NCBI GenBank assembly: GCA_002298785.1
Contig: DBMR01000059.1
Location: 124,001-188,000, forward strand
Direction of reading: 5' to 3'
Origin: Verrucomicrobia subdivision 3 bacterium UBA693
Lineage (GTDB): Bacteria > Verrucomicrobiota > Verrucomicrobiia > Limisphaerales > UBA8199
Length of the DNA: 64,000 bases
How positions within the stretch are numbered: the stretch's first letter is position 1; the number at the start of each line of letters is the position of its first letter. This document shows positions 16,303 through 24,966 of this stretch, in pieces. Below the pieces are notes generated by a model. The model was not told the origin of the DNA. It made no database searches and saw only the letters and a list, made by a program, of their open reading frames with translations. Position numbers and translations under genes: made by a program.

Positions 16303-18657
16303 CTATTGCAGTGAGCCCAACCCGGCCATGCCGGAAGGTGGACGGCTTTCCGGCGCCGCGGCCCACTTGCGGTCCGGTGCTGAAGTCATTTTGAACTGAA
16401 GTTCTCCGCCAGCCAGGATTTCGTTGTGGCTGATAAATGTCCGGTTGAACGGCTTTTCATTGAAGGTGGCGCCACAGATATAGGGCTTCAGCGGACCGTT
16501 TTGTTGCGCGGTGATCGTGAAGGTCTTGCCACCTGCGACTGTGATGGTGCTGCGGTCAAATAAAGGGCTGCCGATGATGTAATTAAGGTCGCCGGGGCAG
16601 ACGGGATAAAATCCGAGGGCACTGAACACATACCAGGCGGACGTCTGCCCATTGTCTTCGTCGCCACAGTAACCGTCCGGCGTGGGTGCGTAAAGTTTCC
16701 CCATGGCCCAGCGCACGCGAGACTGCGCTTTCCAGGGTTGGCCGGCGTAGTTGTATAAATAGATCATGTGCTGGATGGGTTGGTTGCCATGGGCATACTG
16801 ACCCATGTCCGCGGCCACCATTTCCGTCATTTCATGAATCATACCCCCGTAAGTTCCCGTGCGCACATCGCTGGATGCGGTGAAGACCGCGTCCAGCTTG
16901 GCTCCGAAAGCATCGTCGCCGCCCAGCATTTTTGCGAGGCCAGGAATGTCGTGGAATACGCACCAGGTCCAATGCCACGAACAGCCTTCGGTAAACGGAC
17001 CACCCCATTCATTCGGATAGAACGGTTCCACCCATGAACCGTCGGCTTTGCGTCCGCGAACGAAGCCAATCTTTGCGTCGAAAACATTCGTCCAGTTCAT
17101 CGCTTTGCGCGCAAAGGTCTGGGCCTCGGCGGTGCGCCCAGCCGCAAGGGCGAGTTTGGCCGAACAGTAATCGTTATACGCGAATTCCAGGGTCTTCGCC
17201 GTGGCTTCGCCAAAACTGGTTTCGCCTTTAACCGGCGAGTAAGGCACGTAGCCAATACTATGGTAAAACTTGGCACCATCCCGGCCGATAGTAGAAATCG
17301 GACCGCTGTTATTGGCGTCATGCACCATGACGTCGACGGCTTTGCCGACATCAAAGGATTGGACGCCTTTAACCCAGCCGTCGGCCAACAACGAAAAGGC
17401 GTTATTGCCCACCATGCACTCGCGATGACCAGGGCTCGCCCAGGCCGGCAGCCAGCCGCTTTGATCCGCGGCATTGAGCAGACCCTGTAAAATCTCGGCG
17501 TTCACCTCGGGGTAGAGCAGATTGTAGAGCGGTTGGGCGGCACGGAACGTGTCCCAAAAGCCGCTGTCGGTGTAGAGCACACCTTCATGTACCTTGCCGT
17601 CATAAGGGCTGAAATAGACCGGCTTTCCTTGCTCGTTCATTTCATAAAATTTGTGCGGGAACAAGGTGCAGCGATAAAGACAACTGTAAAACGTGCGGCG
17701 TTGCTCGTCCGAACCGCCTTCAACGCGGGCGCGTCCCAGCATTTCATTCCAGCGCGCCTCGGCGCGTTGTCGTACCCGGTCAAAATCCGCATCGCCGATT
17801 TCCTGCTGGAGACTTCGAAGCGCCTGTTCCGGACTGATGAACGAGGAGGCGATCTTGCAGCCCACGACTTTCGTCGCGCTCGTGTCGAATTTCACAAACG
17901 CTCCGGCTTGCTTGCCCGCCAGTTGGTTTTGGCCAGCCTTGATTCCGTCCGCCGACCAGACTCCACTCGCCGCGAAAGGTTGGTCAAAGATGATGACGAA
18001 ATAATTGCTCGAATAGATGTCCGGCACTTGCCCGCAGTGATAGCGGACCGCTCCAGTAATTCTTCTCTCACCGGCATTGATTTCCACCGACGCGCCTTTG
18101 TCGAAGCTGTCGAACACGACATAGGAGTTGCCAGGCTGGTCAAAGGTAAACCGGAAGCGGGCACAACGTTCGGTGGGAGTGACCTCGGTTTGCACCTTCC
18201 AGGTGTCCAGGTAAACGCTGTAGTAGCTCGGTTGCGCGGTCTCCTTCGCATGCGCGAAATCGGACGCTCGATCATTTTCGTTCACCACCAACTCACCGGA
18301 GACCGGCATCAGGGAAAACATGGCGTAATCTCCGATCCACGGACTTGGCTGATGCGTTTGCCGAATGCCGCGAATTTTGGTGCTGGGATATTGGTAGAAA
18401 AATGAATCGCGCTGCGGTTGGGTGTAAGGGGCCCAGGTGTTCATGGGGAACGGCAGCCCGATCGCCGGATATTCGTTGCCGTGGGAGAAACCACCCGTGG
18501 AGTCCGTGCCCATCAGGGGATTGACCAAAGTTACCAGCGGCTTGATCGCGGCTGAGGCGGGAGTGGGCTCCGCAGACGCAGGCGGCGCAAACTCAACGCC
18601 GCCGATCAACCAGGCGAGAGCAAGGGGAAACAACCGTGTTCGCAGATTTATTTTCAT
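16303..18657 (-). CDS. Secreted GH92 alpha-mannosidase
   Basis: A calcium-dependent alpha-mannosidase of family GH92 with 784 residues, including a signal peptide (about residues 1-29, ending PPASAEP). The N-terminal beta-sandwich begins VNPLMGTDSTGGFSHGNEYP, typical of the family. The (alpha/alpha)6 domain carries the proposed acid Glu in FTEGCSWHWTW near residue 549 and the Asp-containing motif YCGDEDNGQTSAWYVFSALG near residue 660, where the catalytic base lies in known members. Most studied GH92 enzymes cleave alpha-1,2, alpha-1,3 or alpha-1,4 mannosides. It is the first gene of the mannoside operon. The linkage specificity cannot be read with certainty. Confidence 0.93.
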   Translation of the reverse strand: MKINLRTRLFPLALAWLIGGVEFAPPASAEPTPASAAIKPLVTLVNPLMGTDSTGGFSHGNEYPAIGLPFPMNTWAPYTQPQRDSFFYQYPSTKIRGIRQTHQPSPWIGDYAMFSLMPVSGELVVNENDRASDFAHAKETAQPSYYSVYLDTWKVQTEVTPTERCARFRFTFDQPGNSYVVFDSFDKGASVEINAGERRITGAVRYHCGQVPDIYSSNYFVIIFDQPFAASGVWSADGIKAGQNQLAGKQAGAFVKFDTSATKVVGCKIASSFISPEQALRSLQQEIGDADFDRVRQRAEARWNEMLGRARVEGGSDEQRRTFYSCLYRCTLFPHKFYEMNEQGKPVYFSPYDGKVHEGVLYTDSGFWDTFRAAQPLYNLLYPEVNAEILQGLLNAADQSGWLPAWASPGHRECMVGNNAFSLLADGWVKGVQSFDVGKAVDVMVHDANNSGPISTIGRDGAKFYHSIGYVPYSPVKGETSFGEATAKTLEFAYNDYCSAKLALAAGRTAEAQTFARKAMNWTNVFDAKIGFVRGRKADGSWVEPFYPNEWGGPFTEGCSWHWTWCVFHDIPGLAKMLGGDDAFGAKLDAVFTASSDVRTGTYGGMIHEMTEMVAADMGQYAHGNQPIQHMIYLYNYAGQPWKAQSRVRWAMGKLYAPTPDGYCGDEDNGQTSAWYVFSALGFYPVCPGDLNYIIGSPLFDRSTITVAGGKTFTITAQQNGPLKPYICGATFNEKPFNRTFISHNEILAGGELQFKMTSAPDRKWAAAPESRPPSGMAGLGSLQ

Positions 18658-18925
18658 AATTCACTTGTCACGGCGGGTGAGTCTAATTGAGGAGCCCAGT
18701 TCGTCGCCAGAACTTTATAATTCAGTCGTCAAACCTCTTCGGCCGGAAATTCAAGGAAACCGGAGTCGAAGGCGCAGTTAATGAAATGTTGCGGAAGCGG
18801 AACCGAAGAAACCACAGATTTTCACGGAATGCGGCGGCTCACAAACTGCTGAACGCTCGTGGAGGCCATTACGAGACCAGGTCGGAAACCGTGAAGAGGA
18901 AGATTCATCCCTGCCAATAAAAAGG

Positions 18926-19003
18926 TGGTCGGAGCGACAGGATTTGAACCTGCGACGTCTTGGTCCCAAACCAAGTGCTCTAGCCAGGCTGAGCTACGCT
19001 CCG
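18926..19003 (-). tRNA. tRNA-Pro (anticodon TGG)
   Basis: The minus strand gives a complete cloverleaf of 78 nt with an encoded CCA. The acceptor stem CGGAGCG pairs with CGCTCCG. The anticodon stem CTTGG/CCAAG encloses TTTGGGA, giving anticodon TGG for proline. The T arm carries GGTTCAAATCC. It stands alone between the mannoside operon and ispH. Confidence 0.95.
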
Positions 19004-19251
19004 GTAACCGTTGGGAGTATCCCAGCAACGGCGACCCAAAGCAACGAGTTTCTCCGAGACCTTGAATTCGCGATTCGTCAGCTCCATTTCGGTGACAGAA
19101 GGAAGCTTGTAATGCGCGCGCGCCAGCAATAGAAGCGGCGTCGGTGCGAGCATCCCCACGACCTTTCCTCATGGCTATGAATGCTGCCGATGCTCTACAT
19201 AAGTTGGCTCCGGGCTGGACGATGGAACGGTGCGTGCTAAAATACTCTGGT

Positions 19252-20475
19252 ATGTCGATTGAAGCCCCAGGTGGACCCAAAAAAGTGAATCTGCGTCGCC
19301 CCGATATTATGACGGCGGTGCAAGCCCAGGTCCTTTCCCATTATCGCAGCGACATGGTCGAGCGCATTCGTGCGAATGGCCATATTTTGTCGGCAGGCGA
19401 CTTAACCGTGAAGTTGGCGAAGGAATTTGGATTTTGTTACGGAGTGGAGCGAGCGATCGATCTGGCCTACGCAGCGTGCAAGGCTTATCCGGACCGACGG
19501 ATTTTTTTGCTGGGAGAGATTATTCATAATCCGGAGGTAAATGACCAGTTGCGGCGGATGGGGATCGTCACGATCGCCGGGAAGCCCAAAGATGAGGAGA
19601 TCAACCAGTTGACTCCGGAAGACCTGGTAATCATCCCCGCCTTTGGGACGGAGGTCGCCACGCGTCGCAAGTTGGAGGAGAAAGGCTGTCTGTTCGTGGA
19701 CACGACGTGCGGGGACGTGATGAGCGTGTGGAAGCGCGTGCGGCAGTATTCCAAGGACGCGGTTACCAGCATTATTCATGGCAAGGCGTGGCATGAAGAG
19801 ACGATGGCGACAAGTTCCCAGGCGCGTTCCAGCGGGAGCGGACACTACCTGGTGGTCTTCACCCTGGCAGAGACCGACTATGTTTGTAACTACATCCTGC
19901 ACGGAGGATCGAAGGAAGAGTTTCTTCAGAAATTTAAAGGAGGCTACTCCGAGGGATTTGATCCGGACCACCATTTGAAAGCCATCGGGGTCGCAAATCA
20001 GACGACGATGCTGCGGGGCGAGACCGAGGACGTGCAGCGCCGGTTAAAGGCGGCCATGGTCCAGAAGTATGGTGAGGCGGAAATTCACCATCATTTCCGT
20101 TTCTTCGACACGATCTGTGGGGCAACGCAAGACCGCCAGGATGCGTTGCAGAAACTATTGCTTCAACCCCTGGATTTGCTCCTGGTCGTGGGTGGCTATA
20201 ATTCTTCGAATACTTCGCACCTGGCGGAAATGGGCGAGGCGAAGCTGCCAACCTATTTCATCAAAAACGCGGCCAAGATGGAGTCGGTTAAACTCATTCG
20301 ACACTACAATCAGCATATACATCAAGAGGTTGAGACGCTCGACTGGCTGCCGCAACGAAAGCTCACCGTGGGCATCACCGCCGGGGCCTCCTGTCCGAAT
20401 AACCTGATTGAGGATACCATCCGGCGCTTGTTCGAGTTGCGGGGCATATCCGTGCAACAGTTGCTGGCGGCCTGA
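19252..20475 (+). CDS. ispH: 4-hydroxy-3-methylbut-2-enyl diphosphate reductase, long form
   Basis: The last enzyme of the MEP isoprenoid pathway, an iron-sulfur protein that turns HMBPP into IPP and DMAPP. The three cluster cysteines are visible: Cys62 in GFCYGVERA, Cys153 in TTCGDVMS and Cys381 in GASCPNNL. At 407 residues it is much longer than the roughly 316-residue E. coli enzyme. It has an N-terminal extension and an internal segment containing HHHFRFFDTICGATQDRQDA, like the cyanobacterial and plant form. The start is set at ATG 19252; an in-frame GTG at 19144 would add 36 poorly conserved-looking residues. The dGTPase gene follows after 28 bp and is probably co-transcribed. Confidence 0.93.
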   Translation: MSIEAPGGPKKVNLRRPDIMTAVQAQVLSHYRSDMVERIRANGHILSAGDLTVKLAKEFGFCYGVERAIDLAYAACKAYPDRRIFLLGEIIHNPEVNDQLRRMGIVTIAGKPKDEEINQLTPEDLVIIPAFGTEVATRRKLEEKGCLFVDTTCGDVMSVWKRVRQYSKDAVTSIIHGKAWHEETMATSSQARSSGSGHYLVVFTLAETDYVCNYILHGGSKEEFLQKFKGGYSEGFDPDHHLKAIGVANQTTMLRGETEDVQRRLKAAMVQKYGEAEIHHHFRFFDTICGATQDRQDALQKLLLQPLDLLLVVGGYNSSNTSHLAEMGEAKLPTYFIKNAAKMESVKLIRHYNQHIHQEVETLDWLPQRKLTVGITAGASCPNNLIEDTIRRLFELRGISVQQLLAA

Positions 20476-20503
20476 AAATCGCCCTCCCCGGGCTCACCCC
20501 ACC

Positions 20504-21655
20504 ATGCTCTGCACGCGCGAAGTCCTCGAGCAAATCGAGTCCAAAACCCTGGCGCCTTACGCGCAATTCAGCGCGCAAAGTCGGGGCCGGGAACACCGGG
20601 AAACTCCGCCGGAATGGCGGACCGAATATCAACGGGACCGGGACCGGGTGATTCATTCCCGGGCTTTTCGTCGCCTGGAGTACAAAACCCAGGTCTTCCT
20701 GAATGGTTCCGGGGATCACCTGCGGACGCGGTTGACCCATACCATCGAAGTCGCCGCCATTTCCCGCAACATCGCCCGTGCGCTCAGCCTAAACGAAGAT
20801 TTGGCGGAGACAATCGCGCTGGCGCATGATCTCGGGCATTCCCCGTTTGGGCATAAGGGCGAAACCGTTCTCGATCGCTTGATGAAAAAGCATGGCGGGT
20901 TTGAGCACAACCGTCAGAGTCTGAGGATCGTGGAGGAGTTGGAGCAGAAGTACCCGCGCTTCTCCGGGCTGAACCTCACCTGGGAAGTCCGGGAAGGCCT
21001 CGCCAAGCATTCCCGCACGGTTCCACCGTCGGGGTCTCGGGCGGTGAGATTTCGTAATCCGTCTCTCGAAGCTCAGATCGCCAATCTGGCCGATGAAGTG
21101 ACCTATTACAGCCACGATCTGGATGATGGTTTGGATTCCGGATTACTGTCCGAGCAGCAACTCAATCGCGAGGTGCGTTTGTGGCGGCAGGCGACCCGGA
21201 CGGTCGAACGCGAATACGGCAAGTTGCCGGACGAATGCCGTCGTTACTTCATCATTCGCTGCATCATTGATCTTCAGGTCTCCGACGTCGTCACCACTAC
21301 TGAAGCGGCGGTGCAAAAGGCAAACGTGCGAAATGCGGACGAAGTCCGCCGCCAGGCTCGGCCGCTCGTGCAGTACAGCGCAGAGAGGAAGTTATTAAAC
21401 CAGGAGTTGCGCCGGTTTCTTTACAAGAACCTGTACTTCAACCCGGTGGTCAACGAGCCGCACATCCGCGCCCGGCGCATTTTGGAGGAGTTGTTTCGAT
21501 ATTACTCGGAAAAACCGAAGGCATTGGGAACGATGTCGCGGAAGCGTGCCCGGCGCGACGGATGGCCGCGGGCGATTTGTGACTACCTGGCTGGCATGAC
21601 GGACCGCTTCGCGTTGCAAGAACACGCTCGTTTGGTAAGCCCCATGCCACACTAA
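20504..21655 (+). CDS. dgt: Deoxyguanosinetriphosphate triphosphohydrolase-like HD protein
   Basis: An HD-domain hydrolase of 383 residues that splits dNTPs to deoxynucleoside and triphosphate. The signature is complete: FRRLEYKTQVF at the N-terminus, His79 in LTHTIEVA, His108-Asp109 in AHDLGHSPFGH, and a late acidic metal ligand in NLADEVTYYSHDLDDG. The length and motif order match the short dGTPase-like type. The start at ATG 20504 is preferred because the upstream part of the frame would overlap ispH. It probably helps balance the nucleotide pool. Its stop is 6 bp from the stop of the converging gene. Confidence 0.92.
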   Translation: MLCTREVLEQIESKTLAPYAQFSAQSRGREHRETPPEWRTEYQRDRDRVIHSRAFRRLEYKTQVFLNGSGDHLRTRLTHTIEVAAISRNIARALSLNEDLAETIALAHDLGHSPFGHKGETVLDRLMKKHGGFEHNRQSLRIVEELEQKYPRFSGLNLTWEVREGLAKHSRTVPPSGSRAVRFRNPSLEAQIANLADEVTYYSHDLDDGLDSGLLSEQQLNREVRLWRQATRTVEREYGKLPDECRRYFIIRCIIDLQVSDVVTTTEAAVQKANVRNADEVRRQARPLVQYSAERKLLNQELRRFLYKNLYFNPVVNEPHIRARRILEELFRYYSEKPKALGTMSRKRARRDGWPRAICDYLAGMTDRFALQEHARLVSPMPH

Positions 21656-21661
21656 GTTGGC

Positions 21662-22318
21662 CTAAGGGTTAGGGGCCTTTGGGGAAATCCGTACCTTGCT
21701 GTTGGTAACTTGGATTGAATCCAGTTTGCCTAGTACAGCACTGGCATTCGTGCTTTCCTTCAGTAATCCTGCCAAATTCTGTTCGCGGATCTGTGCCTGG
21801 TAAATGTTAGGTAGTGGTTTGCCTCGGACGAGGATATTGGTGGCGGCAAGTTTCAAAGACCCATCCCGCAGGCCCACATGAAAATCTGCCAGCCCGTTTA
21901 AATAGCGATCCCGGAATACGGGCAGGCCAATTTCTCCCATGGGCATGCTCAGTTGGGCCCGGGCCTGGTTTCCTTCGAGCAGCACATGGACTTTGCCGCG
22001 GAGCGAAATTAATTCCGGGTTGCGCTCGATAAAGGCATTGAGTTCGTCGGCCGACAATTCCAGGGGCGACGCTGATTTTCCGTTCCTGATGGCGGCGCTG
22101 AATTCCTTTAGGCGCTCGCTAGCATCCTGGTACTGGGCGGGGGACAACGAAGAGGCTGGCAGAACTTGAGGAGCGGCGTCGGTAAATTCACGGCGCACTT
22201 TTTTTGCCATGCTGATTCCAAAAATCAAGCCCAACCCGAGCAAAACCAGAAAAACGGCCACCACGATTGCCCCGTAAAAGAGGCACCCGCGTCGCCCGGA
22301 CGGATTTCGTGAATTCAT
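21662..22318 (-). CDS. Membrane-anchored protein of unknown function
   Basis: A protein of 218 residues from ATG 22318; the longer reading from 22339 adds seven residues. A short cytoplasmic head with basic residues (NSRNPSGRRG) precedes a single strong membrane helix near residues 12-35. A soluble domain of about 180 residues follows, with alternating hydrophobic residues suggesting a beta-rich fold (KVHVLLEGNQARAQLSMPMG, FHVGLRDGSLKLAATNI). No catalytic motif is apparent and I do not recognise the family. It is transcribed divergently from the efflux operon and converges on the dGTPase gene. Confidence 0.65.
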   Translation of the reverse strand: MNSRNPSGRRGCLFYGAIVVAVFLVLLGLGLIFGISMAKKVRREFTDAAPQVLPASSLSPAQYQDASERLKEFSAAIRNGKSASPLELSADELNAFIERNPELISLRGKVHVLLEGNQARAQLSMPMGEIGLPVFRDRYLNGLADFHVGLRDGSLKLAATNILVRGKPLPNIYQAQIREQNLAGLLKESTNASAVLGKLDSIQVTNSKVRISPKAPNP

Positions 22319-22529
22319 AATACCCCCGGCAATAAACACGGCCCAACCGAACCGTTCGACGGACCGATGGAAAGCCTACCGAATCGTTAATGGAATCTCC
22401 ATGCTGAAGTTGGCTGTTGGATTTGCGGACTGGATTTATTACCGTGCAGCGATGGTTTGGCCGCCTAAAAGCCGTGCTCTGCGAAAATTGGAAGCAGGGT
22501 TGCAGCGTATCGGAAGTCGCGGCATTATC

Positions 22530-23996
22530 ATGGAACCAGTAAAACGTGTCGCGGCGCTACTCTGGCGTAAACTTGTTACGCGGAAGATCACACCTGTTTC
22601 GCAATGTGCCGCCCTGGTGTTCATGAGCGGCTTAATGATCTTGTCGGGTTGTGTGACGTATCACTCAGAACCGCTGTCCCCGGAAACCACCGCCAGCAAA
22701 TTTCAGGATCGTTCTCTGTCCGATCCCACGCTGCGCCCGTATATTGCCACGAATTTGGGCAAGCCTGTTCTCGAATGGCCGTTGCCGGAATGGAATTTGA
22801 CTACCCTGACTCTGGCGGCGTTCTATTTGAATCCCGAGCTCGAGGTGGCTCGGGCGGGTTACCTGGTCGCAATCGCAGGGCAGACCACCGCTGCTCAGCA
22901 CCCCAATCCCACGGTGACAGTTAATCCGGCCTTTAACTCCACCACGGCCGTGCCGTCGCCGTGGTTGGTGACCGCGAGTCTGGATGTGCCAATCGAGACT
23001 GCAGGGAAACGCGCCAAGCGTCAGGCGCATGCCGCGCAACTTTCCCTCGCTGCCCAATTCTCCGTGATTCGCGCCGCGTGGGACGTGCGCACAAAGCTGC
23101 GGATGGCGCTGCTGGAGTTTTGGGGCGCGCAGCTAAACCTCAAATTGTTGCGGGAACAGCAACTGGCGGAAGCGGAAATGGTGCGCTTGCTGGACAAGGA
23201 CCAGCGAGCGGGTGGCATTTCACCGCAGGAAGTGGTGCGGGCCAGAATGGCCAGCGCGAAGACACAATTGGCCTTGCTTGAAACCGAGGGCCGCCAGGCC
23301 CAAGCGCGGACGCAACTGGCGGCAGTGATTGGAATCCCTCCCAGCGCGCTGGAGAGAGTGAGGCTTTCCCTGCGGGAATTCGATGCCTCGTTGCCGGAAC
23401 TGCCTTCCACGGAGGCTCGCAAGCGAAGTTTGCTCAGCCGGACCGACGTGCTGGGTTCACTGGCAGAATACGAAGCCAGCCAGGCCGCACTCCAGTTGGA
23501 AGTCGCCAAACAATATCCCGACGTCCACCTCAGCCCAGGCTACGAATTTGACCAGGGTGACAATAAGTGGGGGTTGGGACTTGGGGTGGAGTTGCCTATT
23601 CTGAATCAAAATCGCGGGCCAATTCAGGAGGCCCAGGCTCGGCGGCATGAAGCTGCCGCCCGGTTCAATGCCCTGCAGGCAAGAGTGCTCACCGAGGTGG
23701 AGACAGCCTTGTCGGAGTTTGATAACGCGCGTCGAAAACTGTCCGCTGCCGCAGCGATTCTAGAACAAGCTCAAAAACAACAGCGTGCCAATGAATCCCT
23801 GTTCAAGGCTGGCGAGATTTCGCGGCAGACGCTGGCTTCAGTCCGCCTGGAGAGCGTGGACGCTGCCAGGGCGCAAGCGGACGCTCGCATCAAAGCCCAA
23901 CATGCCTTGGGCGCTCTTGAAGCGGCACTGGAAAGCCCCCTGGATTTTTCCGTCGACACCGCATCGCTCCACACGAACATCCCATCCCGCCCATGA
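22530..23996 (+). CDS. TolC-family outer membrane efflux lipoprotein
   Basis: The outer-membrane channel of a tripartite efflux pump, 488 residues. A lipoprotein signal ends in LMILSGCVTY, whose Cys would be acylated. Two outer-membrane-efflux-protein repeats rich in Ala, Leu, Gln and Glu follow, typical of the helical tunnel, with WDVRTKLRMALLEFWGAQL in the first and ARRHEAAARFNALQARVL in the second. I set the start at ATG 22530; the same frame is open from ATG 22401. The adaptor gene overlaps its end by 4 bp (ATGA), and the pump gene follows, making a three-gene operon. The cargo is not given by this subunit. Confidence 0.87.
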   Translation: MEPVKRVAALLWRKLVTRKITPVSQCAALVFMSGLMILSGCVTYHSEPLSPETTASKFQDRSLSDPTLRPYIATNLGKPVLEWPLPEWNLTTLTLAAFYLNPELEVARAGYLVAIAGQTTAAQHPNPTVTVNPAFNSTTAVPSPWLVTASLDVPIETAGKRAKRQAHAAQLSLAAQFSVIRAAWDVRTKLRMALLEFWGAQLNLKLLREQQLAEAEMVRLLDKDQRAGGISPQEVVRARMASAKTQLALLETEGRQAQARTQLAAVIGIPPSALERVRLSLREFDASLPELPSTEARKRSLLSRTDVLGSLAEYEASQAALQLEVAKQYPDVHLSPGYEFDQGDNKWGLGLGVELPILNQNRGPIQEAQARRHEAAARFNALQARVLTEVETALSEFDNARRKLSAAAAILEQAQKQQRANESLFKAGEISRQTLASVRLESVDAARAQADARIKAQHALGALEAALESPLDFSVDTASLHTNIPSRP

Positions 23997-24949
23997 AACG
24001 ATTCTTCCCTGCTGTATTGTTCGGGCTGATCCTGGCAGGTGCCCTGGCTTGGTTCTTCATTCCTTCAAGAAAAGAGAGCCAACCGGAAACCAAGCCGGTC
24101 ACGACGGAAAAGCCGTCCTCGGGATTGAACCTGAGCCAGGAGCAGCAAAAAGCGGCGGGGATTGCTTTTGCCAAGCCCGCTAGGGCCGAGTTGGAGCCTG
24201 AGATCAAAGCCTATGGTCGCGTGTTGGATGCGAGTGGTTTGGCCACGGCGGTCGCCGAATTTGCTGCCGCCCAGGCTACCTTTTCTGCCTCCAGCAAGGA
24301 GTTTGAGCGGCAGAAACAGATCGGGGAGGATGGCGCAGCCAAGGCCCTGGAGGCGGCCGAGGCCGCGCAAGGTCGTGACCGGGCCGCAGTGGACCTGGTG
24401 CGGGCGAAATTGTGGGCGAATTGGGGGCCTGACCTTTGTGCCCGTGCGGATTTGGCGGAGTTGAGCCGTTCGATTTTGCTGCAACAAAGCGCATTAGTGC
24501 GGGTGGATATGAACGCCAGCGAGCTGCTCAAGGGCAAACCGGGCAAGGTGAGCGTTACGTCGAGCTCCGGTGGGAAGCAGTGGGAAGCAGAATTCGTTGG
24601 ATCGGCCTCGGCTGCCGATCTACAGGCGCAGGGGGCGGCCTTCTTCCTCTTGATACGCGGAAGCCCGCCGTTGCCGGGAACGCTGGTATTTGCACGGCTG
24701 CGAGGGCAGGGTCAGACCCAAGGCGGGTTCAGACTGCCACGGACGGCGGTCCTGCAGTATGAGGGGAAAACCTGGATTTATGGGCATGAGGGAGAGGAAA
24801 AGTTCGAGCGCAAACCAGTGGAGGTGTGGCGTTGGGAAGCCGACTCGGTCTTGGTCGTCGGGAATCTTGACTCGGAGATGGAGATCGTCGTTTCCGGGGC
24901 TCAGCAATTGCTCTCCGAGGAAATGAGAACCTCCAACACGCCTGAATAG
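23993..24949 (+). CDS. RND efflux periplasmic adaptor, apparently lacking the lipoyl domain
   Basis: The membrane fusion subunit linking the RND pump to the outer-membrane channel. It has 318 residues with an N-terminal anchor or signal (about 5-20). A Glu/Ala-rich helical hairpin lies near residues 85-135. Beta-barrel-like segments follow (KVSVTSSSGGKQWEAEFVGS), and the C-terminal part ends in a typical adaptor domain (FRLPRTAVLQYEGKTWIY). The two half-motifs that normally form a biotinyl-lipoyl domain on either side of the hairpin are not visible. The protein is also shorter than CusB-type adaptors. It overlaps the TolC-like gene by 4 bp and precedes the pump by 17 bp. Confidence 0.8.
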   Translation: MKRFFPAVLFGLILAGALAWFFIPSRKESQPETKPVTTEKPSSGLNLSQEQQKAAGIAFAKPARAELEPEIKAYGRVLDASGLATAVAEFAAAQATFSASSKEFERQKQIGEDGAAKALEAAEAAQGRDRAAVDLVRAKLWANWGPDLCARADLAELSRSILLQQSALVRVDMNASELLKGKPGKVSVTSSSGGKQWEAEFVGSASAADLQAQGAAFFLLIRGSPPLPGTLVFARLRGQGQTQGGFRLPRTAVLQYEGKTWIYGHEGEEKFERKPVEVWRWEADSVLVVGNLDSEMEIVVSGAQQLLSEEMRTSNTPE

Positions 24950-24966
24950 CCGGCAGCGCTAATTCC

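Noticed and set aside
10149..19003. Genomic island between tRNA-Ala and tRNA-Pro
   Set aside because: No integrase, attachment-site repeat or shift in composition is visible, and dnaG, a core gene, lies inside.
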